Positions 53,026 through 61,765 of a stretch of 64,000 nucleotides of DNA are shown piece after piece. The DNA is taken from NCBI GenBank assembly GCA_018660835.1, contig JABJJN010000020.1, positions 124,001 to 188,000 of the forward strand, in the 5' to 3' direction. The notes beneath the pieces are model-generated. The model worked only from the letters and a program-made list of their open reading frames with translations, searched no databases and was not told the DNA's origin. Positions within the stretch are counted from its first letter, which is position 1. Each line of letters starts with the position of its first letter. This DNA is from Gemmatimonadota bacterium. Its GTDB lineage: Bacteria; Latescibacterota; UBA2968; UBA8231. The position numbers and the translations under genes were made by a program.

Positions 53026-55200
53026 TCAGTCGTTGCTGAGCCCTTTCAACTCGTCGATCAGCTGCGAGTACTCTGCGAGAGTACCTGGCAGCGAACCGAC
53101 ATCGAACATGCTGGCCTGGGAAGCCAGCCGCTCTCCCCATTGGGTGATGGGCACATACCCGAAGCGATGGGCTTCCTCTTGGATGCGACTGGCAAACAGT
53201 TCGACGTCGTTGATGGTCAGCGTCCGCGAGAGCTCTTGCCAGGATTCTTCTTCGGCTTCGAGCAAAGTGACAAGGCCAGCCAGCTCGGCTCGCTGATCAT
53301 CGGTGATTGCGTCAGCCGACCAGACTTCGGAGTCCACCGAAGCGACCTGCGCGGAAGCATCTTCCACCGTCTGATGCGTCAGGAATTTCATGAGCATTCG
53401 GACCAATTCCGCCTTGCTGACCGGTTTTCGCAAGAAGCCGTCACAGATTCGCTGCAACTCCTCTTCCTGTTCCTTCATGGCCGACGCCGTCACGGCGACG
53501 ACGGGAGTCGCCGCAACATGCTCATCGTCTCTGATGGCCATGGTCAACTCGACACCGTCCATTTCAGGCATCAAAAAGTCTGTTAGCACGAGAGTAGGGC
53601 GATCGGAGCGAACGCGATCGAATCCTTGCTGGCCATCCTCAGCCTCGATGACATCGAAGCCGTATTCGGCGAGGTAGGTCCGGATAAGCAATCTGTTGAA
53701 GGGCACATCATCGACAACAAGAATGGTGGCCGCTTCAAAACTGACATTCGGCGGCGGATCATCAGCGCTCTGGGCTTGCGCCAGTGCTTCCTCCGATGCC
53801 AGTCCGATGCCATGGAGCTGGACCGAGAAGACAGACCCCTCATCGAGAGTGCTGCTTAGGTGAATGTCGCCTCCCATCATCTGGGATAGTTTCTTGGAGA
53901 TGGCCAAACCCAGCCCCGTGCCGCCGAATTTGGCCGCACTCTGACCCTTCGTTTGCTCGAAGGCGTTGAAGATCGAGTCCAGTTGTTCAAGTGGAATCCC
54001 CACACCGGTGTCGGCAATGTCGAAGACAAGATCCATCGCATCGTCTCCGGCGGGTGATCCACTGACACGTAGGGCGACGTGACCCTGTGCCGTGAACTTG
54101 ATGGCATTGCCGATGAGGTTGATGAGGATCTGCCGGAGCCGCAGCTCGTCGAGCACCACGCCCGGTGGAAATGAATCGTCGATTTCGACGAGAAACTCGA
54201 TCCCTTTCTCTTCTGCTTTCTGCCCGAAGATCTGCGTCATCTCCCGGCTGACAGCTGATGCGTCACAGGGGGCGAACTCGAGCTCGAGCTTGCCTGCTTC
54301 CACTTTCGACAGATCGAGAATGTCATTGATGAGACCCAGCAGGGACTTGCCGCTGGTTCTAATCGCATCAAGGAATTCACGCTGCTGGCCCTCTCGAATC
54401 GACCCTGCCAGGATCTCCGAGAAACCCAGAATCGCATTCATCGGCGTGCGAATCTCGTGCGACATACTGGCGAGGAAGGCACTCTTTGCCTGATTCGCTT
54501 CTTCCGCGTCCTGCTTGGCCAGGCGCAGCTCTGCGGTTCGCTCTTCAACTCGATGTTCCAGCAGAGCCCGGTGCTCTTCGACTTGCTGATAGAGTCTCAT
54601 GCTCTGCCAGATTGATCCGATCTGCGAGACAACGACCGAAAATGCGGAGAGATGGCTCTCATCGAAGAGTCGATAGATGCCAACACCTGAGCTGCGCGTC
54701 CCTGCCAGAATCAAACCCGCGGGATGACCGTCCTTATCCACAATGGGACAGATGATCGCATTAGCCAGACGAAGGGCCTCACTTTGAAGCAGGGCATCGG
54801 CTTCGGCCAGCAGTTCGGCTGCATGACTGGAGAGTCTATCCTGGTCGCATGGGACGACATCATCTGGTGCATCCTGGGCGAACAACTGCAGCACCTTCAA
54901 AGACTGACTCTCGGCATCGTATTGTAAGAATGCCGCCGTCTCACACTCGAAGGCCTCGACGACCGTTTCAAGAGCCAACTCGATCATGTCGTCGATCTGC
55001 TGCATCCCGAGGGCGCTGCCAACGAAACGCAAGGTGATCTGCGCTCGTCCCAGTTCTTGATCGACCCGATTCTTCGCTTCGGCAACCAGCAACTCTCCCT
55101 GCAACCGCCGATTCCGCTCTTCTTCGAGTTCCTGACACCGGGCCTGGAGCTCTTCGTAGCTGGGTCTAGTGGATGCGTCACCCACGATTCGGTCACTCAT
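53026..55200 (-). CDS. hybrid sensor histidine kinase (GAF, HisKA, HATPase, receiver)
   Basis: 724 residues from ATG 55200, whose ATGA overlaps the FIST gene stop. Order: coiled coil (~15-55), GAF domain (~60-205), a second coiled coil (~205-240), HisKA with phospho-acceptor His248 (SMSHEIRTPMN), HATPase with N box NLIGNAIKFT (Asn365), G1 DTGVGIP and G2 GGTGLGLAISKKL, then a receiver (~491-610) with Asp541 (VLTDFLMPEMDG) and Lys in LRKPV. The last ~100 residues are a helical, Hpt-like part, but the usual HxxKG phosphotransfer histidine is not seen. No transmembrane helix, so it is cytosolic. It pairs with the FIST gene, which is the likely sensor. Confidence 0.93.
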   Translation of the reverse strand: MSDRIVGDASTRPSYEELQARCQELEEERNRRLQGELLVAEAKNRVDQELGRAQITLRFVGSALGMQQIDDMIELALETVVEAFECETAAFLQYDAESQSLKVLQLFAQDAPDDVVPCDQDRLSSHAAELLAEADALLQSEALRLANAIICPIVDKDGHPAGLILAGTRSSGVGIYRLFDESHLSAFSVVVSQIGSIWQSMRLYQQVEEHRALLEHRVEERTAELRLAKQDAEEANQAKSAFLASMSHEIRTPMNAILGFSEILAGSIREGQQREFLDAIRTSGKSLLGLINDILDLSKVEAGKLELEFAPCDASAVSREMTQIFGQKAEEKGIEFLVEIDDSFPPGVVLDELRLRQILINLIGNAIKFTAQGHVALRVSGSPAGDDAMDLVFDIADTGVGIPLEQLDSIFNAFEQTKGQSAAKFGGTGLGLAISKKLSQMMGGDIHLSSTLDEGSVFSVQLHGIGLASEEALAQAQSADDPPPNVSFEAATILVVDDVPFNRLLIRTYLAEYGFDVIEAEDGQQGFDRVRSDRPTLVLTDFLMPEMDGVELTMAIRDDEHVAATPVVAVTASAMKEQEEELQRICDGFLRKPVSKAELVRMLMKFLTHQTVEDASAQVASVDSEVWSADAITDDQRAELAGLVTLLEAEEESWQELSRTLTINDVELFASRIQEEAHRFGYVPITQWGERLASQASMFDVGSLPGTLAEYSQLIDELKGLSND

Positions 55201-56390
55201 CGTCGGACCAGCACGGACAGAGCCGTCGTGTAGTTGTGGAAGCAGTTCCTGCCATCGAGGACCGCAAATTCTGCAAAGCCGTAAACACCGAGCCACGGAA
55301 CGGGTTCATCGCCGATCAACTGGTTTTGTATCGTTGAATTGATCTCATCTTTGGAGACTGTATCTGCGGACATGCGCCCCCGCGCCATGCAATCCGACTG
55401 AAAGACAGCTACCGGAAGTCTGCCGCCCAGGCGCTCTTTCAGGCGTTTTGTCATGCGATCAACGCCCTGAAAAATGTGATCTTCATCGCGCTGACAGGAC
55501 ACGAGAACCTGCCCCTCGGGAACCGCGGCCTGTGTGAAGAAAGAGCCTCCATCCTCGCTAAGATGCAGAGGTGCTCGCATGAGCTGAGCGTTGTCGTATT
55601 CCTCTTGGGCTGCCCCCTCCAGATCCATCCCCAGCCCAAGGAGGCAGATTACTTCTACCGGATGAGTCGTGTGCGGCAGGTCGAGAGAGTCCATGACGAC
55701 GGGCCATGCCGGCCGACCATCCAACTCGTCGACGCGATTTCCTTCTGCTTTGGTGACCGTGAATCGGTATTCGTCATGCGGCAGATTTCCGTGATGAGCA
55801 GCCTGCACCAGCTCAAGTTCGGGGTCACCCAGGCCGACAAGGATCATCGCATCTTCCAGGATCTCTCCACCATGGAACAATGGCGTGCGCGGAACACTCG
55901 CCCCAGTCCCGGAAAGGGCGCCGAGGATGGGTACATCGGGACCGAACACAGACTCGATTCCCTCAATGATGGCATCGCCATCGACGTCCAACCCAGGGGC
56001 AAGGGCCATGATCGTGTTCGTTGCGGGCAACTGGCGCTGGAGACTCTTCGCACACTGGGCCGCAAGGTCACGACTGTTCTCTCCCGTCGTTCCTTGCATC
56101 GCAACAGAGGTCACTTCTTCTCCGGTGATGGCCATGACGGCAAGTGAACGCACGGCCTCACTGACCCAACCTCGTCCAATCGCTCCGCTCCCTGTACAGC
56201 CGACGATCTCTGCTTCGGGACAGATTTCGCGGGCCCCTTCGATGAGCTTCGCCAAGTCATGCCCCATCGTCGAGTGCATGATGACGAGACGCACTGAAGA
56301 TGCCGATTCAGCCACCGACTCCATGAGCGCCTCTCGAATAGCTTTCGAGGAATTGACATGAGAACTAGAAGCAGAATGGAATTGAAGCAT
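55197..56390 (-). CDS. FIST N/C domain sensor protein
   Basis: 397 residues starting MLQFHSASSSHVNSSKAIRE. The FIST N domain (PEAEIVGCTGSGAIG, LALAPGLDVDGDAIIEGIES, ILGALSGTG) is followed by the FIST C domain (HPVEVICLLGLGMD, RAPLHLSEDGGSFFTQAAVPEGQVL, RLGGRLPVAVFQSDCMARGR, WLGVYGFAEFAVLDGRNCFHNYTTALSVLV). FIST proteins bind small ligands, perhaps amino acids, and commonly sit in operons with signal transduction genes. The 4-bp overlap with the downstream hybrid kinase makes them one unit. Confidence 0.93.
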   Translation of the reverse strand: MLQFHSASSSHVNSSKAIREALMESVAESASSVRLVIMHSTMGHDLAKLIEGAREICPEAEIVGCTGSGAIGRGWVSEAVRSLAVMAITGEEVTSVAMQGTTGENSRDLAAQCAKSLQRQLPATNTIMALAPGLDVDGDAIIEGIESVFGPDVPILGALSGTGASVPRTPLFHGGEILEDAMILVGLGDPELELVQAAHHGNLPHDEYRFTVTKAEGNRVDELDGRPAWPVVMDSLDLPHTTHPVEVICLLGLGMDLEGAAQEEYDNAQLMRAPLHLSEDGGSFFTQAAVPEGQVLVSCQRDEDHIFQGVDRMTKRLKERLGGRLPVAVFQSDCMARGRMSADTVSKDEINSTIQNQLIGDEPVPWLGVYGFAEFAVLDGRNCFHNYTTALSVLVRR

Positions 56391-56396
56391 GACGAT

Positions 56397-56588
56397 CTAT
56401 GTGTCCCTACACCGGGGAATGTGGTCGCCGGCAGATCTGAAGTGGATGGTACCAGTTCGGCGAAGTTCGAACATTCCACCTTGAAATACCAGCCTCAATA
56501 CCAACCTTAACAGAGCAATGCCGTGGCCCATGATCCCCGCGCCGGTGATCAGGACAGCGGCTCCATAGGATGGTTCAGCGGATGTCAC
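56397..56588 (-). pseudogene. remnant of a 3-hydroxyacyl-CoA dehydrogenase N-terminus
   Basis: A 63-codon frame reads AAVLITGAGIMGHGIALLRL near its start, an almost perfect copy of the NAD-binding GxGxxG strand of 3-hydroxyacyl-CoA dehydrogenases, then loses all similarity. It starts next to the BKACE stop (the stop of BKACE is at 56591) and runs to the FIST start. A truncated relic of an acyl-CoA or keto-acid pathway gene is likely. Confidence 0.5.
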
Positions 56589-56590
56589 GA

Positions 56591-57427
56591 TTAATGTCCT
56601 GAGGGCCGCAGGTTCAGCATGTCACGGGCCTCGGCGCAGGTGGCGACTTCACGCTGCAGTATGGCGGCCAGCTGCACGGTGCGCTCCACGAACTGCGCAT
56701 TGCCGTCGCCCAGAACACCCTTGGCCAGGTAGAGATTGTCTTCGAATCCCACACGTACGTGTCCACCCATCAACAGGGCGTGGGTCGTCATCGGCAACTG
56801 GGATGCCGCCGGCGCCAGGGTCGACCACCTGGCGCTGGCCGGCAAACGCCGCTGCATCTCCAGCAACGACCCCACACTCGCCTCAATCCCCCACGGGATC
56901 CCGAGGCACAACTGCATCCAGGGTGGGTCGTCGATGAGTCCTGCGTCGATGAGGTGGGTCGCCTGGCGAATGTGCCCCAGGTCGAAGACCTCGATCTCTG
57001 GCTTCACCCCCGCCTCACGCATGCGCTGTGCCGCAGCCTCGACCCATTCGGCACTGTTGTGAAAGACGCCACCGCGGAAGTTCAGCGATCCCACATCCAG
57101 CGAACAGATGTCGGGGGCAAGTTCCAGCGGTTGGAGCCGGATCTCATCTGCTTGGGGATCATCCAGATGGAACCCACTGGTCGTGAGATTGATGATGACA
57201 TCGGACACCTCGCGGATGCGCTCGACCACTTCAGCAAACAGATCCAGCCGTGTAACGGGCGCACCCGTCTGAGGATCCCGCACGTGGATGTGCACGATCG
57301 CCGCCCCCGCCTGCCAGGCGGCGATGGCCTCGGCGGCGATCTCTTCCGGTGTGTAGGGCACCCGGGGATTCTGTTGCTTGGTCGGCGCCGAACCGATGAC
57401 GGCGGCCGTAATGATGAGTTTGTCCAT
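56591..57427 (-). CDS. beta-keto acid cleavage enzyme (BKACE/DUF849 family)
   Basis: 278 residues from ATG 57427; a longer frame opens at 57472 but begins with unrelated residues. The BKACE signature is complete: LIITAAVIGSAPTKQQNPRV, zinc ligands His46 and His48 (VHIHVRD), IINLTTSG, and Glu229 (GGHVRVGFEDNLY). These enzymes split beta-keto acids with acetyl-CoA to acetoacetate and an acyl-CoA; substrates vary from 3-keto-5-aminohexanoate to betaine and carnitine derivatives. It is downstream of the GH32/43-like propeller gene on the same strand. The relic behind it is an acyl-CoA enzyme fragment, which fits the pathway type. Confidence 0.92.
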   Translation of the reverse strand: MDKLIITAAVIGSAPTKQQNPRVPYTPEEIAAEAIAAWQAGAAIVHIHVRDPQTGAPVTRLDLFAEVVERIREVSDVIINLTTSGFHLDDPQADEIRLQPLELAPDICSLDVGSLNFRGGVFHNSAEWVEAAAQRMREAGVKPEIEVFDLGHIRQATHLIDAGLIDDPPWMQLCLGIPWGIEASVGSLLEMQRRLPASARWSTLAPAASQLPMTTHALLMGGHVRVGFEDNLYLAKGVLGDGNAQFVERTVQLAAILQREVATCAEARDMLNLRPSGH

Positions 57428-57515
57428 CACCCCGTCGACCTCAGCCACGCCACGCCCCAGCCGCCACTGCATCCCATCACATCAGCACGCTGTTGATCCG
57501 TCATTACTCAGCTCC

Positions 57516-59009
57516 TTATGCCATCCAGAAAGCGTATAGTTCAGCGGCCTTCACGTGGAATCGAAGTCGGACCGGCCCCGATTCAGCCATGACCGACCCG
57601 GGATGATCCACCCCGGACCAGGAAACCTGATGAGCGAGGTCATCAGACTTGATCGATTCACTGTTCGCGCGGGTTAATGCGCCGATCGGTTTCAGCGTGT
57701 CGGCATGCAGAACTTCCACCTGAATGTCTCCGCCCGCGGCATCCGCGTTCAAGTAGAGATCTGCTCCCTCAAAACGCATCGGCTGCGTCAGCAGTTCTCC
57801 TGATGCGTCAGCATGTAACGACACAAACCCATCGCGTCGCAATGTTGCCAGTGAGAGGGCGCTGGTGGCCTCAAAATAGGGGTGATGCTTTTCGTCATGA
57901 AGCTCCTTATGCCCTCGGAAGCGACAAGCATTGTAGTAGATCCGGATCTCGTCACCATGTAATTGTGGTGACCCGCAGAGCAAGGTCTGAGCGGTGTCGT
58001 AACTCACACCGTCCCAGGGTTGGACACCGATGAAGACCTCGCGATTGCAGAGCCGCCGCCACCGTTTCAGATCACGGCTCATCGCCAGCTCAGCTTGATT
58101 GATCCCTGTATGATTCATGTGCGGGGGCGGTATAGCGCCGGCAGGATTGAACAGCCCGGGGAATCCTACATAGAGACCCTCATAGGTCATCGCCGCCATC
58201 TGATACGTCTCGGCCATGTAGTTCTCATTGTCCACGAGGGGTGGTGAAAGGTAGTCAGGGTCGTCAACGACCTGCTTCACACGCGGCCACCGATTGTCCC
58301 AGTCCTGCTGATCTGCATGCAACACAATGCCATGTTCCTGCCAGGTGATGAGATCTTCCGTCGTTGCCAGAAAGACAGACCGCCCCCACCCTGTGCCGCG
58401 TTTCACCAACGCCACAAACTGATTCTGCAGATCATCGTAAAAGAAGTGAGACTCATCGCTGCTGACGATATCAGAATCTTCGACCACCTCCCAATCCACG
58501 CCGTCGGCGGAAAAAGCAGGTTTACGGCCATTTGAATTCAACAGGCCTTTGTAACGCTTTGCCGGGTCAGGGTCCCGCTCATCTCGCACGACATGATAGA
58601 AAGCGCGAGATCCATGTTCAGGATCTACGAGAATGTTGTTGTGCTTGGACCCCTTCCACTCATGCCGACCTACATCCGGCTTCTCCCAATCAAGACCATC
58701 GGTCGAAATCGCCAGTTGACAGAGTTGTGTGGTGGTGGTGGCCCATTGACCATAGGGTTCACAGGACCAACCGCCCCAGTACCACCATTCCCAGTACCCC
58801 TTCTCGCTATTCCACTGGGGCACACTTCGGCTCTGTAAAGCCACTTCTCCGGCCGCAGAATCCGGTTCCAAGACCGGGCCCTGGAGGTCAGGCCGATGCA
58901 TCTTCCGGGTCAGACCCACCCTCGAGGCAATAGCTTCGTCATCCAGAAACAGCTGCCGATGCTCCCTGGCATCCACCTCGCGCTTTGGCGCCAACGCACG
59001 ATCATCCAT
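57516..59009 (-). CDS. GH32/GH43-like beta-propeller protein with C-terminal sandwich
   Basis: 497 residues from ATG 59009 after GGGAG; a TTG at 59036 is nine codons further out. The N-terminus (HRQLFLDDEAIASRVGLTRKMH) is characteristic of a group common in PVC and Latescibacterota genomes. Propeller blades follow (GYWEWWYWGGWSCEPYGQWA, QLAISTDGLDWEKPD, NGRKPAFSADGVDWEVVEDS, ESHFFYDDLQNQFVALVKRG, VFLATTEDLITWQEH). The last ~120 residues form a beta-sandwich (RRDGFVSLHADASGELLTQP, AGGDIQVEVLHADTLKP). It is cytosolic or unexported by sequence. Levanase-like catalytic residues are not clear. Confidence 0.72.
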   Translation of the reverse strand: MDDRALAPKREVDAREHRQLFLDDEAIASRVGLTRKMHRPDLQGPVLEPDSAAGEVALQSRSVPQWNSEKGYWEWWYWGGWSCEPYGQWATTTTQLCQLAISTDGLDWEKPDVGRHEWKGSKHNNILVDPEHGSRAFYHVVRDERDPDPAKRYKGLLNSNGRKPAFSADGVDWEVVEDSDIVSSDESHFFYDDLQNQFVALVKRGTGWGRSVFLATTEDLITWQEHGIVLHADQQDWDNRWPRVKQVVDDPDYLSPPLVDNENYMAETYQMAAMTYEGLYVGFPGLFNPAGAIPPPHMNHTGINQAELAMSRDLKRWRRLCNREVFIGVQPWDGVSYDTAQTLLCGSPQLHGDEIRIYYNACRFRGHKELHDEKHHPYFEATSALSLATLRRDGFVSLHADASGELLTQPMRFEGADLYLNADAAGGDIQVEVLHADTLKPIGALTRANSESIKSDDLAHQVSWSGVDHPGSVMAESGPVRLRFHVKAAELYAFWMA

Positions 59010-59160
59010 CCTGTCAGTCTCCCAGTATTCAGGCAATGCACAGAACCTCTATGGAAAACACGCCTGCACAAGTCAGCAAGAGAGGAGATCTTGTCAGCAC
59101 CTGACGATTGCGCCGATCTTGGGCTCTGTTGCAGCAACCCGAGGGGAGATCACCAGCCTT

Positions 59161-60360
59161 ATGCCAGAACCACGCAAGAAAATCGCCGCCATCGTCACAT
59201 CCTTCTGGCGCATGTCACACGCCGAAGTCATCGTCGGGCGCCTGCTCGAGGGCTACTACTACGAGGGGCAACGTCAGACGCCCCGCGTACAGGTCGTGTC
59301 GATGTACGTGGATCAGTTTCCCGACAATGACATGAGCCGTGAGAAGGCGCAGAAACACGATGTGCCGATGTACAAGAGCATCGCCGAAGCCCTACAGTTG
59401 GGCGGTGACGCTCTGGCCGTGGACGGTGTCGTCATCATCGGCGAACACGGTGTCTACCCGTACAACATCAAGGGCCAGGAGATCTACCCGCGGTTTCACT
59501 TTTTCCGACAGGTTGTCGAGGTCTTCCGCAACAGCGGGCGCTGTGTGCCCGTGTTCTGCGACAAACACCTGTCACACGATTGGGACGAAGCCAAGTGGAT
59601 GTACGACATGTCGGTGTCCATGGGCTTCCCCCTCATGGCCGGATCGTCATTGCCTGTGGCCTGGCGCGAGCCCGAACTGGAACTCGAGCTTGAGACACCC
59701 GTGCAGCGCGCCGTGGCCATCAACTACGGCCCCAAGGAGCGCTACGGTATTCACACCCTGGAAGCCCTGCAGTGTATGGTCGAGCGACGACGCGGTGGCG
59801 AAACCGGCATCGCTCGTGTGCAGTGCCTCGAAGGACAACACGTGTGGGACTGGACCGACGCCCACCCATGGGCCACACGCCTGCTGGCGGCAGCCGCAGA
59901 CAGCTGCCCGGAATGCGAGACCGGTGCGCCGCGTGACCACGTTGACGAACCCATCCTCTTTGTTCTCGAGTATCGCAGCGGTCTGCAGGCCGCCTGCTAC
60001 CTGCTCAATGGCTTCATCAAATCCGCCGCCTTCGCCGCCGATGTGGAGGACGTCGAAGCGCCGGTAGCGAACCACTTCCGCACGCAGGCACGACCCCATG
60101 CTCATTTCAGCGGCCTGGTATACCACATCGAAGAGATGATGCGCACGGGACGCCCGTCCTATCCCGTGGAGCGAGCGTTGCTGACAACGGGCGCCCTCGC
60201 TGCTGCCTTTGACTCGTCCTACCGCCAGGGCAATACCATCGAACTCGGCCGCGCCGTGGATACGCCGCACCTGCAGATTGCCTATCGTGCCCCAGAGGAA
60301 TCATTGTTCCAGCGCGGTACCATGCCGGACGCAGATCCCGACTTTGGTATCGGTCCCTGA
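59161..60360 (+). CDS. conserved protein of unknown function
   Basis: 399 residues from ATG 59161 with GAGGGGAG upstream; no signal peptide. The N-terminus (KKIAAIVTSFWRMSHAEVIVG) is Rossmann-like. Distinctive strings follow: MYVDQFPDND, AVDGVVIIGEHGVYPYNIKGQEIYP, VPVFCDKHLSHDWDEAKWMYD, GFPLMAGSSLPVAWREPELE, then ALQCMVERRRGGETGI, RSGLQAACYLLNGFIKSAAF and PSYPVERALLTTGALAAAF. The overall pattern suggests an oxidoreductase-like (Gfo/Idh-type) fold, but no cofactor motif is certain, so I do not assign a function. It is convergent with the mannonate-dehydratase-like gene and followed by repeat copy 2. Confidence 0.75.
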   Translation: MPEPRKKIAAIVTSFWRMSHAEVIVGRLLEGYYYEGQRQTPRVQVVSMYVDQFPDNDMSREKAQKHDVPMYKSIAEALQLGGDALAVDGVVIIGEHGVYPYNIKGQEIYPRFHFFRQVVEVFRNSGRCVPVFCDKHLSHDWDEAKWMYDMSVSMGFPLMAGSSLPVAWREPELELELETPVQRAVAINYGPKERYGIHTLEALQCMVERRRGGETGIARVQCLEGQHVWDWTDAHPWATRLLAAAADSCPECETGAPRDHVDEPILFVLEYRSGLQAACYLLNGFIKSAAFAADVEDVEAPVANHFRTQARPHAHFSGLVYHIEEMMRTGRPSYPVERALLTTGALAAAFDSSYRQGNTIELGRAVDTPHLQIAYRAPEESLFQRGTMPDADPDFGIGP

Positions 60361-60368
60361 CACGTGGC

Positions 60369-60412
60369 AAAGCGGTCGCGTTGCGGCAATCGGATGCCGT
60401 GTGGGCACAGGC
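60369..60412. repeat. 46-bp stem-loop repeat, copy 2
   Basis: It begins 8 bp after the preceding stop codon: AAAGCGGTCGCGTTGCGGCA, then ATCGGATGCCGTGTGGGCAC. It matches copy 1 (19179-19224) in about four of five bases, with the stem GCGGCA/TGCCGT largely kept (60383-60388, 60395-60400). Confidence 0.6.
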
Positions 60413-60485
60413 AGGCGCAGGGGGTGGGCAGACGGTGACGTCGCACTGAAACACTCTGGCCGGCAACGAACTTCGGATCGCGTGA

Positions 60486-61436
60486 TCAGCGGTAGACGGC
60501 CTGGATCAGTGACCGGATATAGCCGACGGCAAAGGCCCGCCCCACCCAGGGGTGAGTCCATCCTTCATGGGGGGTCCCTGGCGTGTGGTCCATCATGAAG
60601 GGGCCTTCGAACCCGACGTCGCGATAGGTCTGCATGTAGAGGAGCATGTCGCCATCGCCTTCGTCGAGGAAGGTTTCCTCGAAGTGGTCGGGGCCACCGC
60701 GAATGTTGCGGAAGTGCACGGCGCTGATCTTTCCCAGGGCAGATACGCGGCGAATGGCGGCGGGGACGTCTTCGCCCATTTCTGCGACACATCCCTGACA
60801 AAACAGCATGCTGTTGGATGCGCTCGGCACCAGTTCGAAGAGGCGCTCGAAATCATCCAGGGTGGACAACACCCTCGCCGCGCCGGCCAGCGGTTCGGGT
60901 CGCGGCGGGTCGTCGGGATGCATGGTGATGACGACACCCTCCTCCTCGGCGACGGGAATGAGGGTACGCATGAAATGCGCCAGGTTGTCCCGCAGCGTCG
61001 CCTCATCGATCTGCTGGTCTGGATGCGAGGGCGGATCGGCTATGAACTCGGCGTAGTCAAAGGTGCTGTATCTCGCCCCGCCACGTCCTATCGCCGACTC
61101 GGTCCGAAAGTTGCCGATGCCGCGTAAATTTGTGATCAGCGTCGGCACGCCAGCGGCGCCCATGCTGCGGATCAGCCGGATCCAGCCTTCGACATGCTGA
61201 TCACGATCGGGACGAGCAAGCGTGATGGAGGGGTCGGGCCGCAGACCGACGTTGTTGAAGCGCATCCCGTGCGATTCAACCTTGCGGCGCACATCGCGCC
61301 ACGTTTCGGTCATGTCCAGATCGGGCTGTGGCGTCGGCGGATGCATGATGGACACGTCATCGACGCCGATGGCCTTGAGGATGCCCAGGGCGTCATCGGT
61401 GAGCGCGTCCAACGCCACGTGTTCCTGGATTCTCAT
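60486..61436 (-). CDS. mannonate dehydratase-like (UxuA-family) TIM-barrel protein
   Basis: 316 residues from ATG 61436 with GAGGAA upstream; a longer frame opens at 61475. Family motifs include MHPPTPQPDLDMTETW, VVITMHPDDPPRPEP, NSMLFCQGCVAEMGED, ISAVHFRNIRGGPDHFEETF, LDEGDGDMLLYMQTYRDVGFEG and MMDHTPGTP. Together these give the His, Asp, Cys and His metal and active-site positions of UxuA, which dehydrates D-mannonate to 2-keto-3-deoxygluconate. The sequence is shorter than E. coli UxuA (~394 residues), so a related sugar acid may be the substrate. Confidence 0.87.
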   Translation of the reverse strand: MRIQEHVALDALTDDALGILKAIGVDDVSIMHPPTPQPDLDMTETWRDVRRKVESHGMRFNNVGLRPDPSITLARPDRDQHVEGWIRLIRSMGAAGVPTLITNLRGIGNFRTESAIGRGGARYSTFDYAEFIADPPSHPDQQIDEATLRDNLAHFMRTLIPVAEEEGVVITMHPDDPPRPEPLAGAARVLSTLDDFERLFELVPSASNSMLFCQGCVAEMGEDVPAAIRRVSALGKISAVHFRNIRGGPDHFEETFLDEGDGDMLLYMQTYRDVGFEGPFMMDHTPGTPHEGWTHPWVGRAFAVGYIRSLIQAVYR

Positions 61437-61765
61437 CAGTTTCCTCAAAGGATGGTGGTGGCAATCGTCTGGCACACCTTAGTCATCCCGTGGAGGGGTT
61501 GGCAAGTGCACCTGCCGGCCAGCAAATGGCTCACGAGATCCGATGACAGCGCCACACAACAGTGCGGGAAAGACGCCATACGCGGCGACAGCACGATGTA
61601 GGTCTTACAGTTGCCGAACGAGGTATCGCAATACTCTTAATTGCTTGAAAACTAAAGAGTTGTGACCTTCCTGCCGATATTCCAGACGGAGGAAATGACG
61701 GAGCCTCCCCCCCCGACCCTCCAGCCACACGGCGCGCTTGCAGCGGAAACAAGAGGAACACACGG
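61437..61765. other. 329-bp divergent intergenic region
   Basis: It separates the mannonate-dehydratase-like gene from the chemotaxis receptor, which face away from each other. AT-richer around 61624-61668. I find no gene and no firm promoter match here. Confidence 0.45.
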
